In this document: positions 45,012 through 53,991 of the stretch, one piece after another
Layout of the letters: every line of letters begins with the position of its first letter
Position numbering within the stretch: the first letter of the stretch is position 1
NCBI RefSeq assembly: GCF_031599675.1
Contig: NZ_CP134223.1
Span: 5,146,001-5,210,000, forward strand
Direction: 5' to 3'
From: Paenibacillus pedocola
GTDB taxonomy: Bacteria; Bacillota; Bacilli; Paenibacillales; Paenibacillaceae
DNA: 64,000 nucleotides
Translations under genes and position numbers: made by a program
The notes under the pieces: model-generated
The model's database searches: none
Told to the model about the DNA's origin: nothing
The model's input: the letters and a program-made list of their open reading frames with translations, nothing else

Positions 45012-45470
45012 TCAGGCTCCGCTCTCCTTAAGCTCAAGCACTCCCGGAATTACTTTCTCAACCCGTCTGTACAGCTCCTGGCCGATTACTCCTTCATCAT
45101 GGATATAAAAAACCAGCAGTGACTGTTTCTGATAAGCTTTATATGGCACTAGATCCGCCGTAGCTGTATGTTGTTCAAAATCAGCCCAGCCCGCTTCACG
45201 TTCCCCGGCCGTGGCAAACTGATAAATGACCAGTTCTTGCTCATCCAGCAGGAAAACCAGCGGTTTCCTCCCGTTTAGTTCCCCCTGAAATATATTCTCC
45301 GGGCGCATTTCCACGCTGTGCAATTCCAGACCCTGCCTGGCAAAATAAGCAGAAATCTCATCTGCGCTAAGCTCCCTTGACTCAACTTTGACCGGGTCAT
45401 TTCCATGGCCGCAGCCGGTAAGCAGCAGCCCTAAACCCAGGAACAGCATCAGCAAAATCATTCTCCGCAT
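45012..45470 (-). CDS. Unrecognised small lipoprotein
   Basis: A 152-residue lipoprotein with signal peptide and lipobox LTGC (Cys20). The mature part is acidic, mixed alpha/beta (NGRKPLVFLLDEQELVIYQF, then AYQKQSLLVFYIHDEG). ATG 45470 is preferred for spacing to AGGGGG; an ATG at 45476 and a far upstream start are alternatives. No family recognised. Confidence 0.7.
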   Translation of the reverse strand: MRRMILLMLFLGLGLLLTGCGHGNDPVKVESRELSADEISAYFARQGLELHSVEMRPENIFQGELNGRKPLVFLLDEQELVIYQFATAGEREAGWADFEQHTATADLVPYKAYQKQSLLVFYIHDEGVIGQELYRRVEKVIPGVLELKESGA

Positions 45471-45560
45471 ATTCATCCCCCTGTGTTGTTCCCATCTTCT
45501 CCAATAGACGGCACCTCTACTGACTAAGTTGCGCAAATTTTCTTATATATGTCAAAATAA

Positions 45561-45602
45561 AAAGAGCGGGCAACTCTTTCCAGAGTCGTTCCCGCTCTTC
45601 TA
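45561..45602 (-). terminator. Terminator of the collagen-like gene
   Basis: Nine-base perfect outer stem AAGAGCGGG / CCCGCTCTT, with inner complementarity AACTCT..AGAGTCGTT, running into TTTTTATTTTG on the minus strand. Confidence 0.85.
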
Positions 45603-45636
45603 TTAGCTCAGCTCAAACACCTGATTTCATCAAAGG

Positions 45637-46929
45637 CTAGCCCAATTGTTTGATCACAATCGATGCATTCACATTAGCCTGCGTACCGCCGGCCAAAGTC
45701 TGCAAGGTAACTGCAGCAGCCGAGCTATGGTTCCGCAGCGTCAGCACATCACCGGAGGATAAGGCAATAATGGCCTGACCCGTATTCTGCTGGGTACCGG
45801 CACCCGAGCCGTAAACCGTACCTGGAACTAAGGCGCCATTTACGAATAATGCGAATTGACTCGGTTCTACGCCCGATACAGAGAAGTTAACCTCATAAAT
45901 ACCGGCATTGGTAACCGAGATCGTTGTCGTCCCGGGAGCATGTGTAATTCCCGGCGTAAGCAGGCCATTGGTATCAAAAGAAACATCGGCTTCAATCGGC
46001 ACGACCTGTGCTCCGAGGTTATAGACATACCCAAACTGGGCTATTCCGCCTGCGGCTCCAGTAGCCCCGGTAGCTCCTGCAGGGCCAGCTGCGCCAGTTG
46101 CACCTGTTGCACCTGTTGCACCTGTTGCACCTGTTGCACCTGTTGCACCTGCAGGCCCCGCTGCTCCAGCCGGTCCTGCTGCCCCCGTTGGTCCGGAGGC
46201 TCCCGCTGGGCCGACTGGTCCCGCTGGCCCGCCGGGTCCTACTGGTCCAGCTGGGCCAGCCGCTCCCGTTGCACCCGCAGCTCCCGCGGGTCCTGCTGGC
46301 CCTGCGGGTCCTGCCGGACCAGCCAAGCCTGTAATGCCAGCCGGACCGATGGCGCCCAATGCTCCAGCCGCACCGGCTGCCCCAGCGGCTCCCAGTGCTC
46401 CTGCCACTCCGGCTGCTCCAAGCGCACCTGTTGCTCCTACCGCCCCTAAGGCACCAGCTGCACCGGCTGCACCCAAAAGTCCGGCGGCGCCTGCAGCACC
46501 TAACCCCCCGGTAGCTCCTCGCGCCCCTAACGCTCCTGCCGCTCCAACAGCTCCCAGTGCTCCTGCTGCGCCAACAGCTCCCAGCGCTCCTGCTGCGCCG
46601 ACAGCTCCCAGCGCTCCTGCTGCACCGGGAGCACCCAAAGCACCTCCAGCTCCTGCTGCTCCCAGTGCTCCTGCTGCCCCAGCCGCACCAGCGGCACCCA
46701 GCGCTTCTACAGCTCCGGCAGCGCTAAGCGCTCCGGCGGCTCCCGCTGCGCCTAATGCTCCCAGCGGAATATTAACGCGGACAATCTGCTTCTTAACAAT
46801 AATCTGTTTGCAGCGGATTTTTTTCTTTACTGCGCACTTACTCTTGCGTGGTTTTTTTCTCGGCAGAGGGCAGTAAACAGGCTCTTCCTTAGGCTTCCGT
46901 TCCTTCTTCTTAAGACATACATTCCCCAT
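45637..46929 (-). CDS. Collagen-like spore-surface-type protein
   Basis: A 430-residue protein. A lysine- and cysteine-rich head (about residues 1-55) is followed by about 240 residues of Gly-X-Y triplets and a C-terminal beta-jellyroll similar to BclA/TNF-like domains (about residues 300-430). The triplets change in character: the first half is proline-poor (GAL, GAA, GAV), the second proline- and threonine-rich (GPA, GAT). Two triplets lose glycine (SAA, EAL). BclA-type proteins form hair-like filaments on exosporium or spore surface; location here is inferred. No signal peptide is present. The ATG at 46929 follows GGAGGTG. Confidence 0.85.
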   Translation of the reverse strand: MGNVCLKKKERKPKEEPVYCPLPRKKPRKSKCAVKKKIRCKQIIVKKQIVRVNIPLGALGAAGAAGALSAAGAVEALGAAGAAGAAGALGAAGAGGALGAPGAAGALGAVGAAGALGAVGAAGALGAVGAAGALGARGATGGLGAAGAAGLLGAAGAAGALGAVGATGALGAAGVAGALGAAGAAGAAGALGAIGPAGITGLAGPAGPAGPAGPAGAAGATGAAGPAGPVGPGGPAGPVGPAGASGPTGAAGPAGAAGPAGATGATGATGATGATGATGAAGPAGATGATGAAGGIAQFGYVYNLGAQVVPIEADVSFDTNGLLTPGITHAPGTTTISVTNAGIYEVNFSVSGVEPSQFALFVNGALVPGTVYGSGAGTQQNTGQAIIALSSGDVLTLRNHSSAAAVTLQTLAGGTQANVNASIVIKQLG

Positions 46930-47173
46930 GTTCAACACCTCCAGCAGACTTGATGGTGTATAGTACTCCATTTACCTATGGAGGGCATGGTCATTCATCT
47001 TGTAGGCATAATATATTTTCCGAAACTTAGGTTATTTTACTAGCTGGACGAGCTAAATTCATCTATACCTGCGGCAAATGATTGATCCGCCTTGTCACGT
47101 CTAGTCCGCAAAACTTCATATAGTATAGGTGGACAATTCCCTTTGATAGATATATAGTTCGCGGTTGAATGGT

Positions 47174-47947
47174 CTACAGCAGCCCCACCAGCTTCAGCCC
47201 TTCATAAATTCCGTTCTCGCTGACATGACTGGTTACGTAAGAGGCGGCCGCCTTCACCTCATCCTCCGCGTTACCCATTGCGATTCCATGACCGACGAAG
47301 CTGAGCATCTCCACATCATTGAGCCCGTCGCCAAACGCATAGACATCTTCTTTCGCCACGCCGAGCGCTTTGATCATCTGGGCTATGCCATTAGCCTTGG
47401 AGCCGTTGCCGGGCAGCACATCCATACACAGCGGATGCCACCGGACAAATTTAAACCCGGGATATGCTTCAGCATACATCGCCTGGTTCTCCTGCGGACA
47501 GAAGATCATCGCCTGATAAATCTCATTCTGCAGGAAATACTCCGCATCATGCGTGGGAAAAGCCAGCTTCAGCGAACCGATGCTCGTATGAATATATTCA
47601 TGATCCGCGACATTCACCTTCATATCCAGCGCGTCGATGTAGGCAACGGGATGGTCATTTTTTTCGGCGAACAGCGTAATTTCCTTCAGAGCTCCGGTAT
47701 CCAGCGGATTGAGGTAGAGCTCCTTCCCTTCAAAAACAACATACTGCCCGTTGAGTGAGACATAAGAGTCGATCCCCAGCTCTTCGCGCAGCTCCTTAAA
47801 CATATAAGAGGCTCTTCCGGTCGCAATGGCAACATTATGGCCCAGCCGTTTCAGTTCGGCAATGGCTTCCTTCGTGGAAGCAGGCACTACCTTATCTTCA
47901 TCATAAATTGTACCGTCAATATCAAAAAAGATCGTCTTCTTCATCAT
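47174..47947 (-). CDS. Cof-type HAD phosphatase
   Basis: A 257-residue HAD-IIB hydrolase. Motif I FFDIDGTIYDED (D9, D11) provides the nucleophile, a C2B cap domain occupies about residues 85-190, and motifs III/IV are in KANGIAQMI and FGDGLNDVEML. Members dephosphorylate sugar phosphates or cofactors. The start is one of two adjacent ATGs behind AGGAGAATGGAGAG. The gene is monocistronic, downstream of the nif terminator. Confidence 0.9.
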   Translation of the reverse strand: MMKKTIFFDIDGTIYDEDKVVPASTKEAIAELKRLGHNVAIATGRASYMFKELREELGIDSYVSLNGQYVVFEGKELYLNPLDTGALKEITLFAEKNDHPVAYIDALDMKVNVADHEYIHTSIGSLKLAFPTHDAEYFLQNEIYQAMIFCPQENQAMYAEAYPGFKFVRWHPLCMDVLPGNGSKANGIAQMIKALGVAKEDVYAFGDGLNDVEMLSFVGHGIAMGNAEDEVKAAASYVTSHVSENGIYEGLKLVGLL

Positions 47948-48050
47948 GGCTCTCCATTCTCCTAGCTGTCTCTTTGGTTTCATCCTGCCAAAATTGTAGA
48001 TGCTTGCTGCAAGCTATGCAAGTTTTCATTTCCGGTTACGTCAATTTTCT

Positions 48051-48095
48051 GAAAAAAAACAGCGGCCAGTCTCCATTAACGGAAACAGCCGCTGC
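48051..48095 (-). terminator. Terminator of the nif operon
   Basis: Stem CAGCGGC / GCCGCTG (48060-48094) with a run of eight T on the minus strand, about 60 bp beyond the nifV stop. Confidence 0.85.
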
Positions 48096-48155
48096 CTAAT
48101 CTGCAAGACCTCAGCATCCTTCGGAGCCTTCAGCCTTTAGTTATCTCCACTTCAT

Positions 48156-49298
48156 TCAGACCACATTCTGCGCCCGCTGCTGCTCTTCCATCAGCCACTG
48201 AATCAGCATGACCTCCGGAACGTTGCTTTTTCGGGCCTCAGCATATTCACGGACCTTCTCCAGCAGGCGTCCCGCCGTATCGGCGCTGACTTCAAGGCCG
48301 CGCTGCTCCAGCACATGCGCGACACCGCCGCTGCCGGAATGCTTCCCCAGCACAAAGCGGTGGGCCCGGCCGACCTCCTCAGGATCAAACGTCTGGTACG
48401 TTGCCCTCTCCTTCATCAGCCCGTCCACATGAATGCCCGACTCATGGGTAAACGCCAGCTGTCCCACAATCGGCTTGGCATCACCGACATTGCGGCCGGA
48501 GGCGGCAATGACCTTATCCGCCAGGCCTTTGAGCATATCCAGCCGTACGCCGCATTCACCGCCGTACAAATGACGCCAGGCCATGGCTACTTCCTCCATG
48601 GCCGCATTGCCGGTCCGTTCGCCGATACCGGCTACTGTGGTGCTGGCCCAGACCGCACCGGCGGCAATTCCGCTCAGTGTGTTGGCAACGGCCAGCCCGA
48701 AATCATTATGACAATGCACCTCCAGCTCCACATCGGCGGGAACCGCTCCGAGCAGCGTATGAACCCGCTCGGCCATCTGCCCCGGATGAAGAGCGGATAC
48801 CGTATCCGCATAACGGAACCTGCGGATACCTTCTTTATATAAAGCATTCACCAGCTGAACCAAAAAACCCATATCCGCCCTGGAGGAATCCTCCATACCT
48901 ACCGACACCGTCATGCCCAGCCTGAGCCCGTATTCTGCCGCATGAAGCAGCTTATTCAGCCCTTCCAGCGGCGACAGCCCAAGCTTGCCCTGCAATTGAA
49001 TTTCCGAGACCGGAATGGACACATGGCTCCAGTTCACCCCGGTGCTCCGCGCCTTGTCGATATCGCCTAGGGCCGAACGGTTCCAGGTCATCAGCTTCAT
49101 GGGAAGCCCCAGTTCCGCAACCGCCGCGATGTCCTCCTGCTCCCGCTTGCCCATTGCAGGAATCCCTACCTCTGCCTGCTCTACTCCGCACTCCGACAGC
49201 AACTTTGCGATTTCCAGCTTTTCTGCCCGCGTGAATGAAACTCCAGCCGCCTGTTCACCATCCCTAAGTGTCGTGTCACATAGCTTGAGACTTTTCAC
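48156..49298 (-). CDS. nifV: Homocitrate synthase NifV
   Basis: A 380-residue HMG-CoA-lyase-like TIM barrel enzyme condensing acetyl-CoA and 2-oxoglutarate to homocitrate, the organic ligand of FeMo-cofactor. Catalytic start LCDTTLRDGEQAAGVSF lies at residues 6-22; metal-binding VHCHNDFGLAVANT is central. The GTG start follows AAGGAGGT and overlaps the hesA stop by four bases (GTGA). 2-Isopropylmalate synthase is the nearest alternative; the nif context and shorter length decide for NifV. Confidence 0.93.
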   Translation of the reverse strand: MKSLKLCDTTLRDGEQAAGVSFTRAEKLEIAKLLSECGVEQAEVGIPAMGKREQEDIAAVAELGLPMKLMTWNRSALGDIDKARSTGVNWSHVSIPVSEIQLQGKLGLSPLEGLNKLLHAAEYGLRLGMTVSVGMEDSSRADMGFLVQLVNALYKEGIRRFRYADTVSALHPGQMAERVHTLLGAVPADVELEVHCHNDFGLAVANTLSGIAAGAVWASTTVAGIGERTGNAAMEEVAMAWRHLYGGECGVRLDMLKGLADKVIAASGRNVGDAKPIVGQLAFTHESGIHVDGLMKERATYQTFDPEEVGRAHRFVLGKHSGSGGVAHVLEQRGLEVSADTAGRLLEKVREYAEARKSNVPEVMLIQWLMEEQQRAQNVV

Positions 49299-50047
49299 GG
49301 TTTACCTCCTTCTCCGCAGCAAGCGCAATTCGGATTACGGGAAATACGGACGCTATAACAGGCGAAGTCGAGTGAGCTGAAGCGATGCATTACGCCCGCA
49401 TAAGTTGTCCCTACCCCTGTAATCCATTTTACGGCTTCCAGCGCTGCCAGACAACCCGCAATCCCGGAGGTGGCACCCAAAACTGGAAATCCGAACGGCT
49501 CCCACTGCGGCTGCACATCCGGGTAGAGGCATTCGAGGCAAGGGGTCAGGCCGGGGATCATTGTCGTAAGTGAAATTTCGAAGCCGTACATCGCTGCTTC
49601 CACCATCGGTGTAGCGGTATCCACACAGAGACGGTTCAAGGCATATCTCTCCGGAAAATCGTATCGGGCGTCGATCACAATATCTGCACTCTCCACCCAG
49701 GGTTTAGCAAGCTCATACTCGATTTTGGCATTGTAGCCCTCAATTTCCACATGCGGATTCAGACGTTTCAGCTGCGCTGTTGCCGTGCTGATCCGCTCCA
49801 TGCCCAAGGAATCGCTATCCATCAGAATCTGCCGGTTAAGATCAGGCGGAAGGATGATTCCTTCATGAGCCAAAATAAGCTTTCCAACGCCTGCCGCTGC
49901 CAGGTACAGCGCAGCCGTGCCTCCTAACCCGCCAATGCCGGCTACCATCACCGTTGCTTCCTTCAGCGCCTGCTGTCCGCTCTCTCCGAGCAGCTTCAGC
50001 TGCCGGCCATACCGTTCAAGCTCCAACCCTCCGGCAAGCTGCTCCAT
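49295..50047 (-). CDS. hesA: HesA, ThiF/MoeB-like protein of the nif operon
   Basis: A 250-residue E1-like adenylating enzyme. The nucleotide-binding loop GIGGLGGTAALYLAAAGVGK is near residues 37-56. Two Cys pairs likely bind zinc (PCLECLYP and CACC near the C terminus). HesA is a regular member of Paenibacillus and cyanobacterial nif clusters and is thought to help sulfur or molybdenum handling in cofactor assembly, though its exact reaction is unproven. It follows the DUF269 gene by 40 bp. Confidence 0.92.
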   Translation of the reverse strand: MEQLAGGLELERYGRQLKLLGESGQQALKEATVMVAGIGGLGGTAALYLAAAGVGKLILAHEGIILPPDLNRQILMDSDSLGMERISTATAQLKRLNPHVEIEGYNAKIEYELAKPWVESADIVIDARYDFPERYALNRLCVDTATPMVEAAMYGFEISLTTMIPGLTPCLECLYPDVQPQWEPFGFPVLGATSGIAGCLAALEAVKWITGVGTTYAGVMHRFSSLDFACYSVRISRNPNCACCGEGGKP

Positions 50048-50087
50048 ACCTGTCGCCCCCTGTGACTAATTAGTTGTTGTTTACCGC

Positions 50088-50654
50088 CTAGCCCTCCAGG
50101 CTAAGCAAGCCGTGCAGAGCGGTCACTTCCTTGTATTTAGCCAGAAAGGCCAAACCTTCCTCCACACATTCCACCCCGTACCGGATCACCTTCTCCTCTG
50201 AGGTGAACGGGAAGGGAAAACCGGCCCGCAGGCTTTTCTGAACCAGAATGACACGCCCGCTGTAAAGCAGCCCCCGGCCGAAGCCTTCATGGTTAATCTC
50301 GGCCGTACTCTGGATCATAGTGCCGCTTCTTTCTTCCATCACGCCGGCAATGGCCTGAAACAGCAGCGGAACCTGCTGGCGTACTTTCGGAGAGACGGCA
50401 CAGTTGAAATCGGACTGGCTTTTATCCTCAGAAGAAGCCAGGAACTGCTGCACAATCTTCTCCTGCGGCGACAGTGCGGCATAGCGGCCAAAGAAATCTT
50501 CCGTATCGAGCAGATTGCATAACCGGCGGATAAAGGCATCCGCCGTCTCCTGATCCGGCTCCTTCCGGCCTGTTCGGCTGCGGCGTTTCGGGTTCCCTCC
50601 ATCCCGGAGTGCCCCCTCCAGCGGAGTTGAATTCTCCTTAGCCATCGGTTCCAT
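50088..50654 (-). CDS. NifX-associated nitrogen fixation protein (DUF269)
   Basis: A 188-residue protein of the NifX-associated family (DUF269). A basic, low-complexity N terminus (about 1-35) precedes a helical domain (QETADAFIRRLCNLLDTEDF, ALSPQEKIVQQFL), a beta part and ILVQKSLRAGFPFPF. It presumably acts with NifX/NifEN in FeMo-cofactor maturation. ATG 50654 follows GAGGGGGAA and overlaps nifX by 17 bases. This gene is absent from the minimal nine-gene Paenibacillus nif cluster but occurs in the branch with extra genes between nifX and hesA. Confidence 0.88.
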   Translation of the reverse strand: MEPMAKENSTPLEGALRDGGNPKRRSRTGRKEPDQETADAFIRRLCNLLDTEDFFGRYAALSPQEKIVQQFLASSEDKSQSDFNCAVSPKVRQQVPLLFQAIAGVMEERSGTMIQSTAEINHEGFGRGLLYSGRVILVQKSLRAGFPFPFTSEEKVIRYGVECVEEGLAFLAKYKEVTALHGLLSLEG

Positions 50655-51048
50655 TGGATTCCCCCTCTTCCCCTGTGCCTTCTTCTTCCGCCCGCAGCAC
50701 CTTGGCCAGCCACATCGGCGGTTTGCCTTGAAGCATCTCAACCAGCCGTTTGACCTGTTCATCTATGGGACTTCCGAACGGAACCTTTACCGGCATGATC
50801 TTGCGCCGTGTTACCCGCGCAGCGGCCGAAGCACCAATCTGCATAATGAAGATCAGGGTGCAGTCGCCTACGGTTTCCAGACGACTCTCAATTTTCCCGG
50901 CTTCATCCTGGTTCAGAACCACCGGCAGCCTGCGCAGCTCTACAAGATCGCCGCCATTTTTGGTCACATTATATACAGCAAACATCGGACTCTGCCCGAA
51001 GTGGGCATTTACCCGGCTTCCATCATCTGTGGCGAACGCTACTTTCAC
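50638..51048 (-). CDS. nifX: FeMo-cofactor carrier NifX
   Basis: A 136-residue dinitrogenase iron-molybdenum cofactor-binding fold (VAFATDDGSRVNAHFGQSPMF at the start). It stores or carries NifB-co and VK-cluster intermediates to and from NifEN. The GTG start follows GGGAGG and overlaps the nifN end by 26 bases. The last 15 residues are acidic and low complexity. Confidence 0.92.
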   Translation of the reverse strand: MKVAFATDDGSRVNAHFGQSPMFAVYNVTKNGGDLVELRRLPVVLNQDEAGKIESRLETVGDCTLIFIMQIGASAAARVTRRKIMPVKVPFGSPIDEQVKRLVEMLQGKPPMWLAKVLRAEEEGTGEEGESNGTDG

Positions 51049-52351
51049 GGTGTTTTGCCTCCCTCTGCATTAACAAATTCCCTGCCTTATTACTCCACTC
51101 CATTGCTCCCCTGTAGCCTACTGAAACGGACATATAAGCTCCAAGCTCGTTCCAGACCGGGAATCCCGCAGGCATAAACGCGGCTCCAACCCGCTGCGCG
51201 CCGGCAATTCCGTGCGAATTGCTGATCCACAGGTCTGCACCTTTGCCCAGTACCTCGGCATCATCCATGTCGCCTATCCAGACCTCACGCTCCATACCGG
51301 CGACGACCGGCGTCTCATAAGAGGCGATCAGTGCCTTCTGCTCTACACCCAATTCTTCCAGCCATGCGGATATAGAGTACAGATGATCCGGCTCAAGCGC
51401 AGACACTACAGACATCCCAGCGAACTGGAAGTGCGCGTCCAGCATGCTGTCGAGCAGGTTTTCCCTTTGCCAGCAGTACCGCAGCGGTACCGGTTCACCG
51501 CTGATCTGGTGCAGGAAATGCAGCATTTCATCTGAAGCCTTAAGGCCCATCGCTCCGCTGAATACTTTGTAAGGCGTGCCCAGCGCGTTGTGCAATCTTC
51601 TTGCCGGGCGTTCCATGCTCGCCCCAACGGCGATGGTCAATCCAGACTGCAGGCTCTGCAGCATCGAATCCAGCGGCACCCCGCCCCGGGTCAGCGGAGA
51701 GAAGCCGGTGAGCAGATGTCCGGATAATGAAGTGGAAATATCGGGCACCGCAATGACCTCAAACCCGAAGGCAGAGATCATTTCCTTAAGCTCCATCACA
51801 TCCGCAGGGGTCAGAAAGGATCCCGGCAGCAGGGTGATCTGGCGGGTGTTTACCGTTCTTGAGCCCCGGTGCCCTACCTGCTGGATCATTTCGTCAATCA
51901 TCGCTTCCACGGTCGCACTGAAGCCCGATTCGAGCGAACCGCGAAAGTCGGGCAGCACTACGGAGAAAGCCAGCCCGCCCCGCATGTTCCGCTCCCGCTT
52001 GTAGCTCTTGAGCATCGTCGCATAATCCACTCCGGCAACATCGGTCAATTCCGTGCCGATAATCCCGATAATGTCGGGGCGGTGTTTGCTCAGCACGATA
52101 TTGAGCGCTTCTTCCAGATTGCGGTTTGCGTCAAAAATAACATCCATCTCCTGAAGCGCAGAGGTCTGAACGGCAATCGGCTCACGAAAATGCCGGGTCA
52201 GCAGCGCCTTAGGAAAAGCTGAACAGCCTTGCGAGCCGTGAATCAGCGGCATGGCCCGGTAGCAGCCCTGAAGGGCAAGTACAGCACCGAGTGACTGGCC
52301 GATTTTGATCGGATTAACTGACGCCGGCTTGTTCCGTCTGTTAACGGTCAT
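51023..52351 (-). CDS. nifN: FeMo-cofactor scaffold NifN
   Basis: A 442-residue beta subunit of the NifEN scaffold on which NifB-co becomes FeMo-co. It is homologous to NifK: the P-cluster-like cysteine motifs ALQGCYRAMPLIHGSQGCSAF (about residues 30-50) and PLTRGG are seen. ATG 52351 follows AAGGAGGTG and overlaps the nifE end by 11 bases, so production is coupled one to one. Confidence 0.94.
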   Translation of the reverse strand: MTVNRRNKPASVNPIKIGQSLGAVLALQGCYRAMPLIHGSQGCSAFPKALLTRHFREPIAVQTSALQEMDVIFDANRNLEEALNIVLSKHRPDIIGIIGTELTDVAGVDYATMLKSYKRERNMRGGLAFSVVLPDFRGSLESGFSATVEAMIDEMIQQVGHRGSRTVNTRQITLLPGSFLTPADVMELKEMISAFGFEVIAVPDISTSLSGHLLTGFSPLTRGGVPLDSMLQSLQSGLTIAVGASMERPARRLHNALGTPYKVFSGAMGLKASDEMLHFLHQISGEPVPLRYCWQRENLLDSMLDAHFQFAGMSVVSALEPDHLYSISAWLEELGVEQKALIASYETPVVAGMEREVWIGDMDDAEVLGKGADLWISNSHGIAGAQRVGAAFMPAGFPVWNELGAYMSVSVGYRGAMEWSNKAGNLLMQREAKHRESSVRHR

Positions 52352-53702
52352 AAGGCACCTCCTTATCCCAGGGAGCCGGGCTCGCTGCAAGCTTCCAGAT
52401 CGGATTAGCGAGTGAATAAGTCAGCTCCTTGGCCAGGCGCAGCAGACCTTCATAGCCGGCATAAGCCTTATGTCTTTCCTGGTTGATATCAATGAACGGG
52501 ATCTGTTCTTTCATGGCTACATACATATTGCGCCCGCCGGCGATCATGATGTCGGCCTTGCGTTCCCTGACGGTTTTGAGAATCCGGGTTGCGCCGCCTT
52601 CCGGGATATATTCGGTGTCGTCCCCTACCCGGTCGGCAATCCGCCGCACATCATCCTCTGTGCTTTTGTTCGTACCGACCCCAACCACCTGCACACCGAG
52701 CTCCTTCAGAGCGGAAATTACGGACCAGCTCTTGACACCGCCGGTATACAGTACGGCTTTTTTCCCTTTCAGAATCTTGCGGTACGGGCGCAAATCCTGT
52801 ATCAGACGGCTCTCCTCACGTTCGGTCAGACGGTCAACCCGCCGCTCCATATCACGGTCATTCATCAGATACGCCATCTGGCGCAAGGAATACGTTGTCT
52901 CCTTGGCCCCATAGAAGGAACCCTCGAAATACGGGATCCCGTACCTGGATTCCATCTCCTTGGCCAGACCCAGCAAGGCGCGGCTGCAGACGACCATATT
53001 CACCTTGGCACGGTGCGCCCAAGTGATCTCCTTATATCTGGCATCGCCTGTAATGCGTGATGTTACAGCGATGCCCGCACTGTTCATCAGCTTCTCAATA
53101 TCCCACATTTCACCGGCGATATTGTATTCACCGATCAGATTGACACCCGGCGGTAACTCCGGCTCCGGTTCACCTGTACCGATCACATACTGCAGCAGGG
53201 CATCGCCCGCCAGCCGGTTGCCCAGATTCTTGCTGCCGACAAAGCCGGGGCTGTTGACCGGAATAACCGGGATACCAAGCCGGTCACCTGCTTCCTTGCA
53301 TACGGCATCCATGTCTTCACCTATGAGTGCAGTCACGCAAGTTGAATATACAAATATTGCCGGAGGCGCAAAGCGCCCGGCAATGTAGTCAATGCTCTCT
53401 TTAAGTTTCTTTTCTCCGCCAAAAATAATATCGGAATCGTTCAGATCCGTGGCAAAACCGTATTGAGAAAGCGAGGGGCCGCTTGAAAGCGTACCTCTGC
53501 TCTCCCAGCTGTTCCCGGCACAGGCAATCGGACCATGGACAAGATGTGCAGCGTCCATAATCGGCAGCAGTGTGATTTGGGCTCCGTCGAAAGAGCAGCC
53601 TCCGGCTGCTTCACCGGGCTTAGGCCGCGGACAAGGCTTGGATTTGGGTGCCTTACTCCCGCAGGCCTCGGAATCAAACTCGTCTTTTCGAATAGGGTCC
53701 AT
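52341..53702 (-). CDS. nifE: FeMo-cofactor scaffold NifE
   Basis: A 453-residue alpha subunit of NifEN, homologous to NifD. Cluster-ligating cysteines are in AAGGCSFDGAQITL, HGPIACAGNSW and STCVTALIGEDMD. The N terminus of about 30 residues is Cys/Lys/Pro-rich. The ATG at 53702 follows AAGGAGATG. Unlike its tightly packed neighbours it is separated from nifK by 289 bp that contain a long hairpin. Confidence 0.95.
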   Translation of the reverse strand: MDPIRKDEFDSEACGSKAPKSKPCPRPKPGEAAGGCSFDGAQITLLPIMDAAHLVHGPIACAGNSWESRGTLSSGPSLSQYGFATDLNDSDIIFGGEKKLKESIDYIAGRFAPPAIFVYSTCVTALIGEDMDAVCKEAGDRLGIPVIPVNSPGFVGSKNLGNRLAGDALLQYVIGTGEPEPELPPGVNLIGEYNIAGEMWDIEKLMNSAGIAVTSRITGDARYKEITWAHRAKVNMVVCSRALLGLAKEMESRYGIPYFEGSFYGAKETTYSLRQMAYLMNDRDMERRVDRLTEREESRLIQDLRPYRKILKGKKAVLYTGGVKSWSVISALKELGVQVVGVGTNKSTEDDVRRIADRVGDDTEYIPEGGATRILKTVRERKADIMIAGGRNMYVAMKEQIPFIDINQERHKAYAGYEGLLRLAKELTYSLANPIWKLAASPAPWDKEVPYDR

Positions 53703-53794
53703 CGGCTTTCATCTCCTTCGTTAAAGGTGGATGCTGACTCTACCTACATGCTAACCTGCATCAGAAACGGCAATTGCACATCACTAGCAAGAAT

Positions 53795-53865
53795 CCCGGC
53801 CTACTCTATTCCTGCATTTCGCTTGGGAGAAACTGTAGGCGAAAGCGGATATAGAGAACGCCGGG
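53795..53865 (-). other. Long imperfect hairpin in the nifK-nifE spacer
   Basis: CCCGGC/GCCGGG ends, CTCTATTCC against GGATATAGAG, and GCATTTCGC against GCGAAAGC form one extended stem of about 71 nt with a 17-nt loop. No T run follows, so it is not a normal terminator. It probably shapes mRNA processing, decay or read-through between the structural (HDK) and assembly (EN) genes. Confidence 0.65.
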
Positions 53866-53991
53866 CACAATATCACTTTTTACATTTATTCAAAATCATG
53901 TATGTTAATCATAAAATATCATTACAGAAACTTTCAGTAATTTTCATCACGTACGCATACAATTTAAGCTGTAAAAATCCTGATTTTCGGC

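Noticed and set aside
46334..46876. Pro/Ala-rich 180-residue frame opposite the collagen-like gene
   Set aside because: Its repeats are the direct mirror of Gly-X-Y codons; it has no ribosome site and no terminator of its own.
53703..53991. A separate promoter for nifE
   Set aside because: Only weak matches such as TTGAAT with a 15-bp spacer to TATTGT are present; the long hairpin is the stronger signal.
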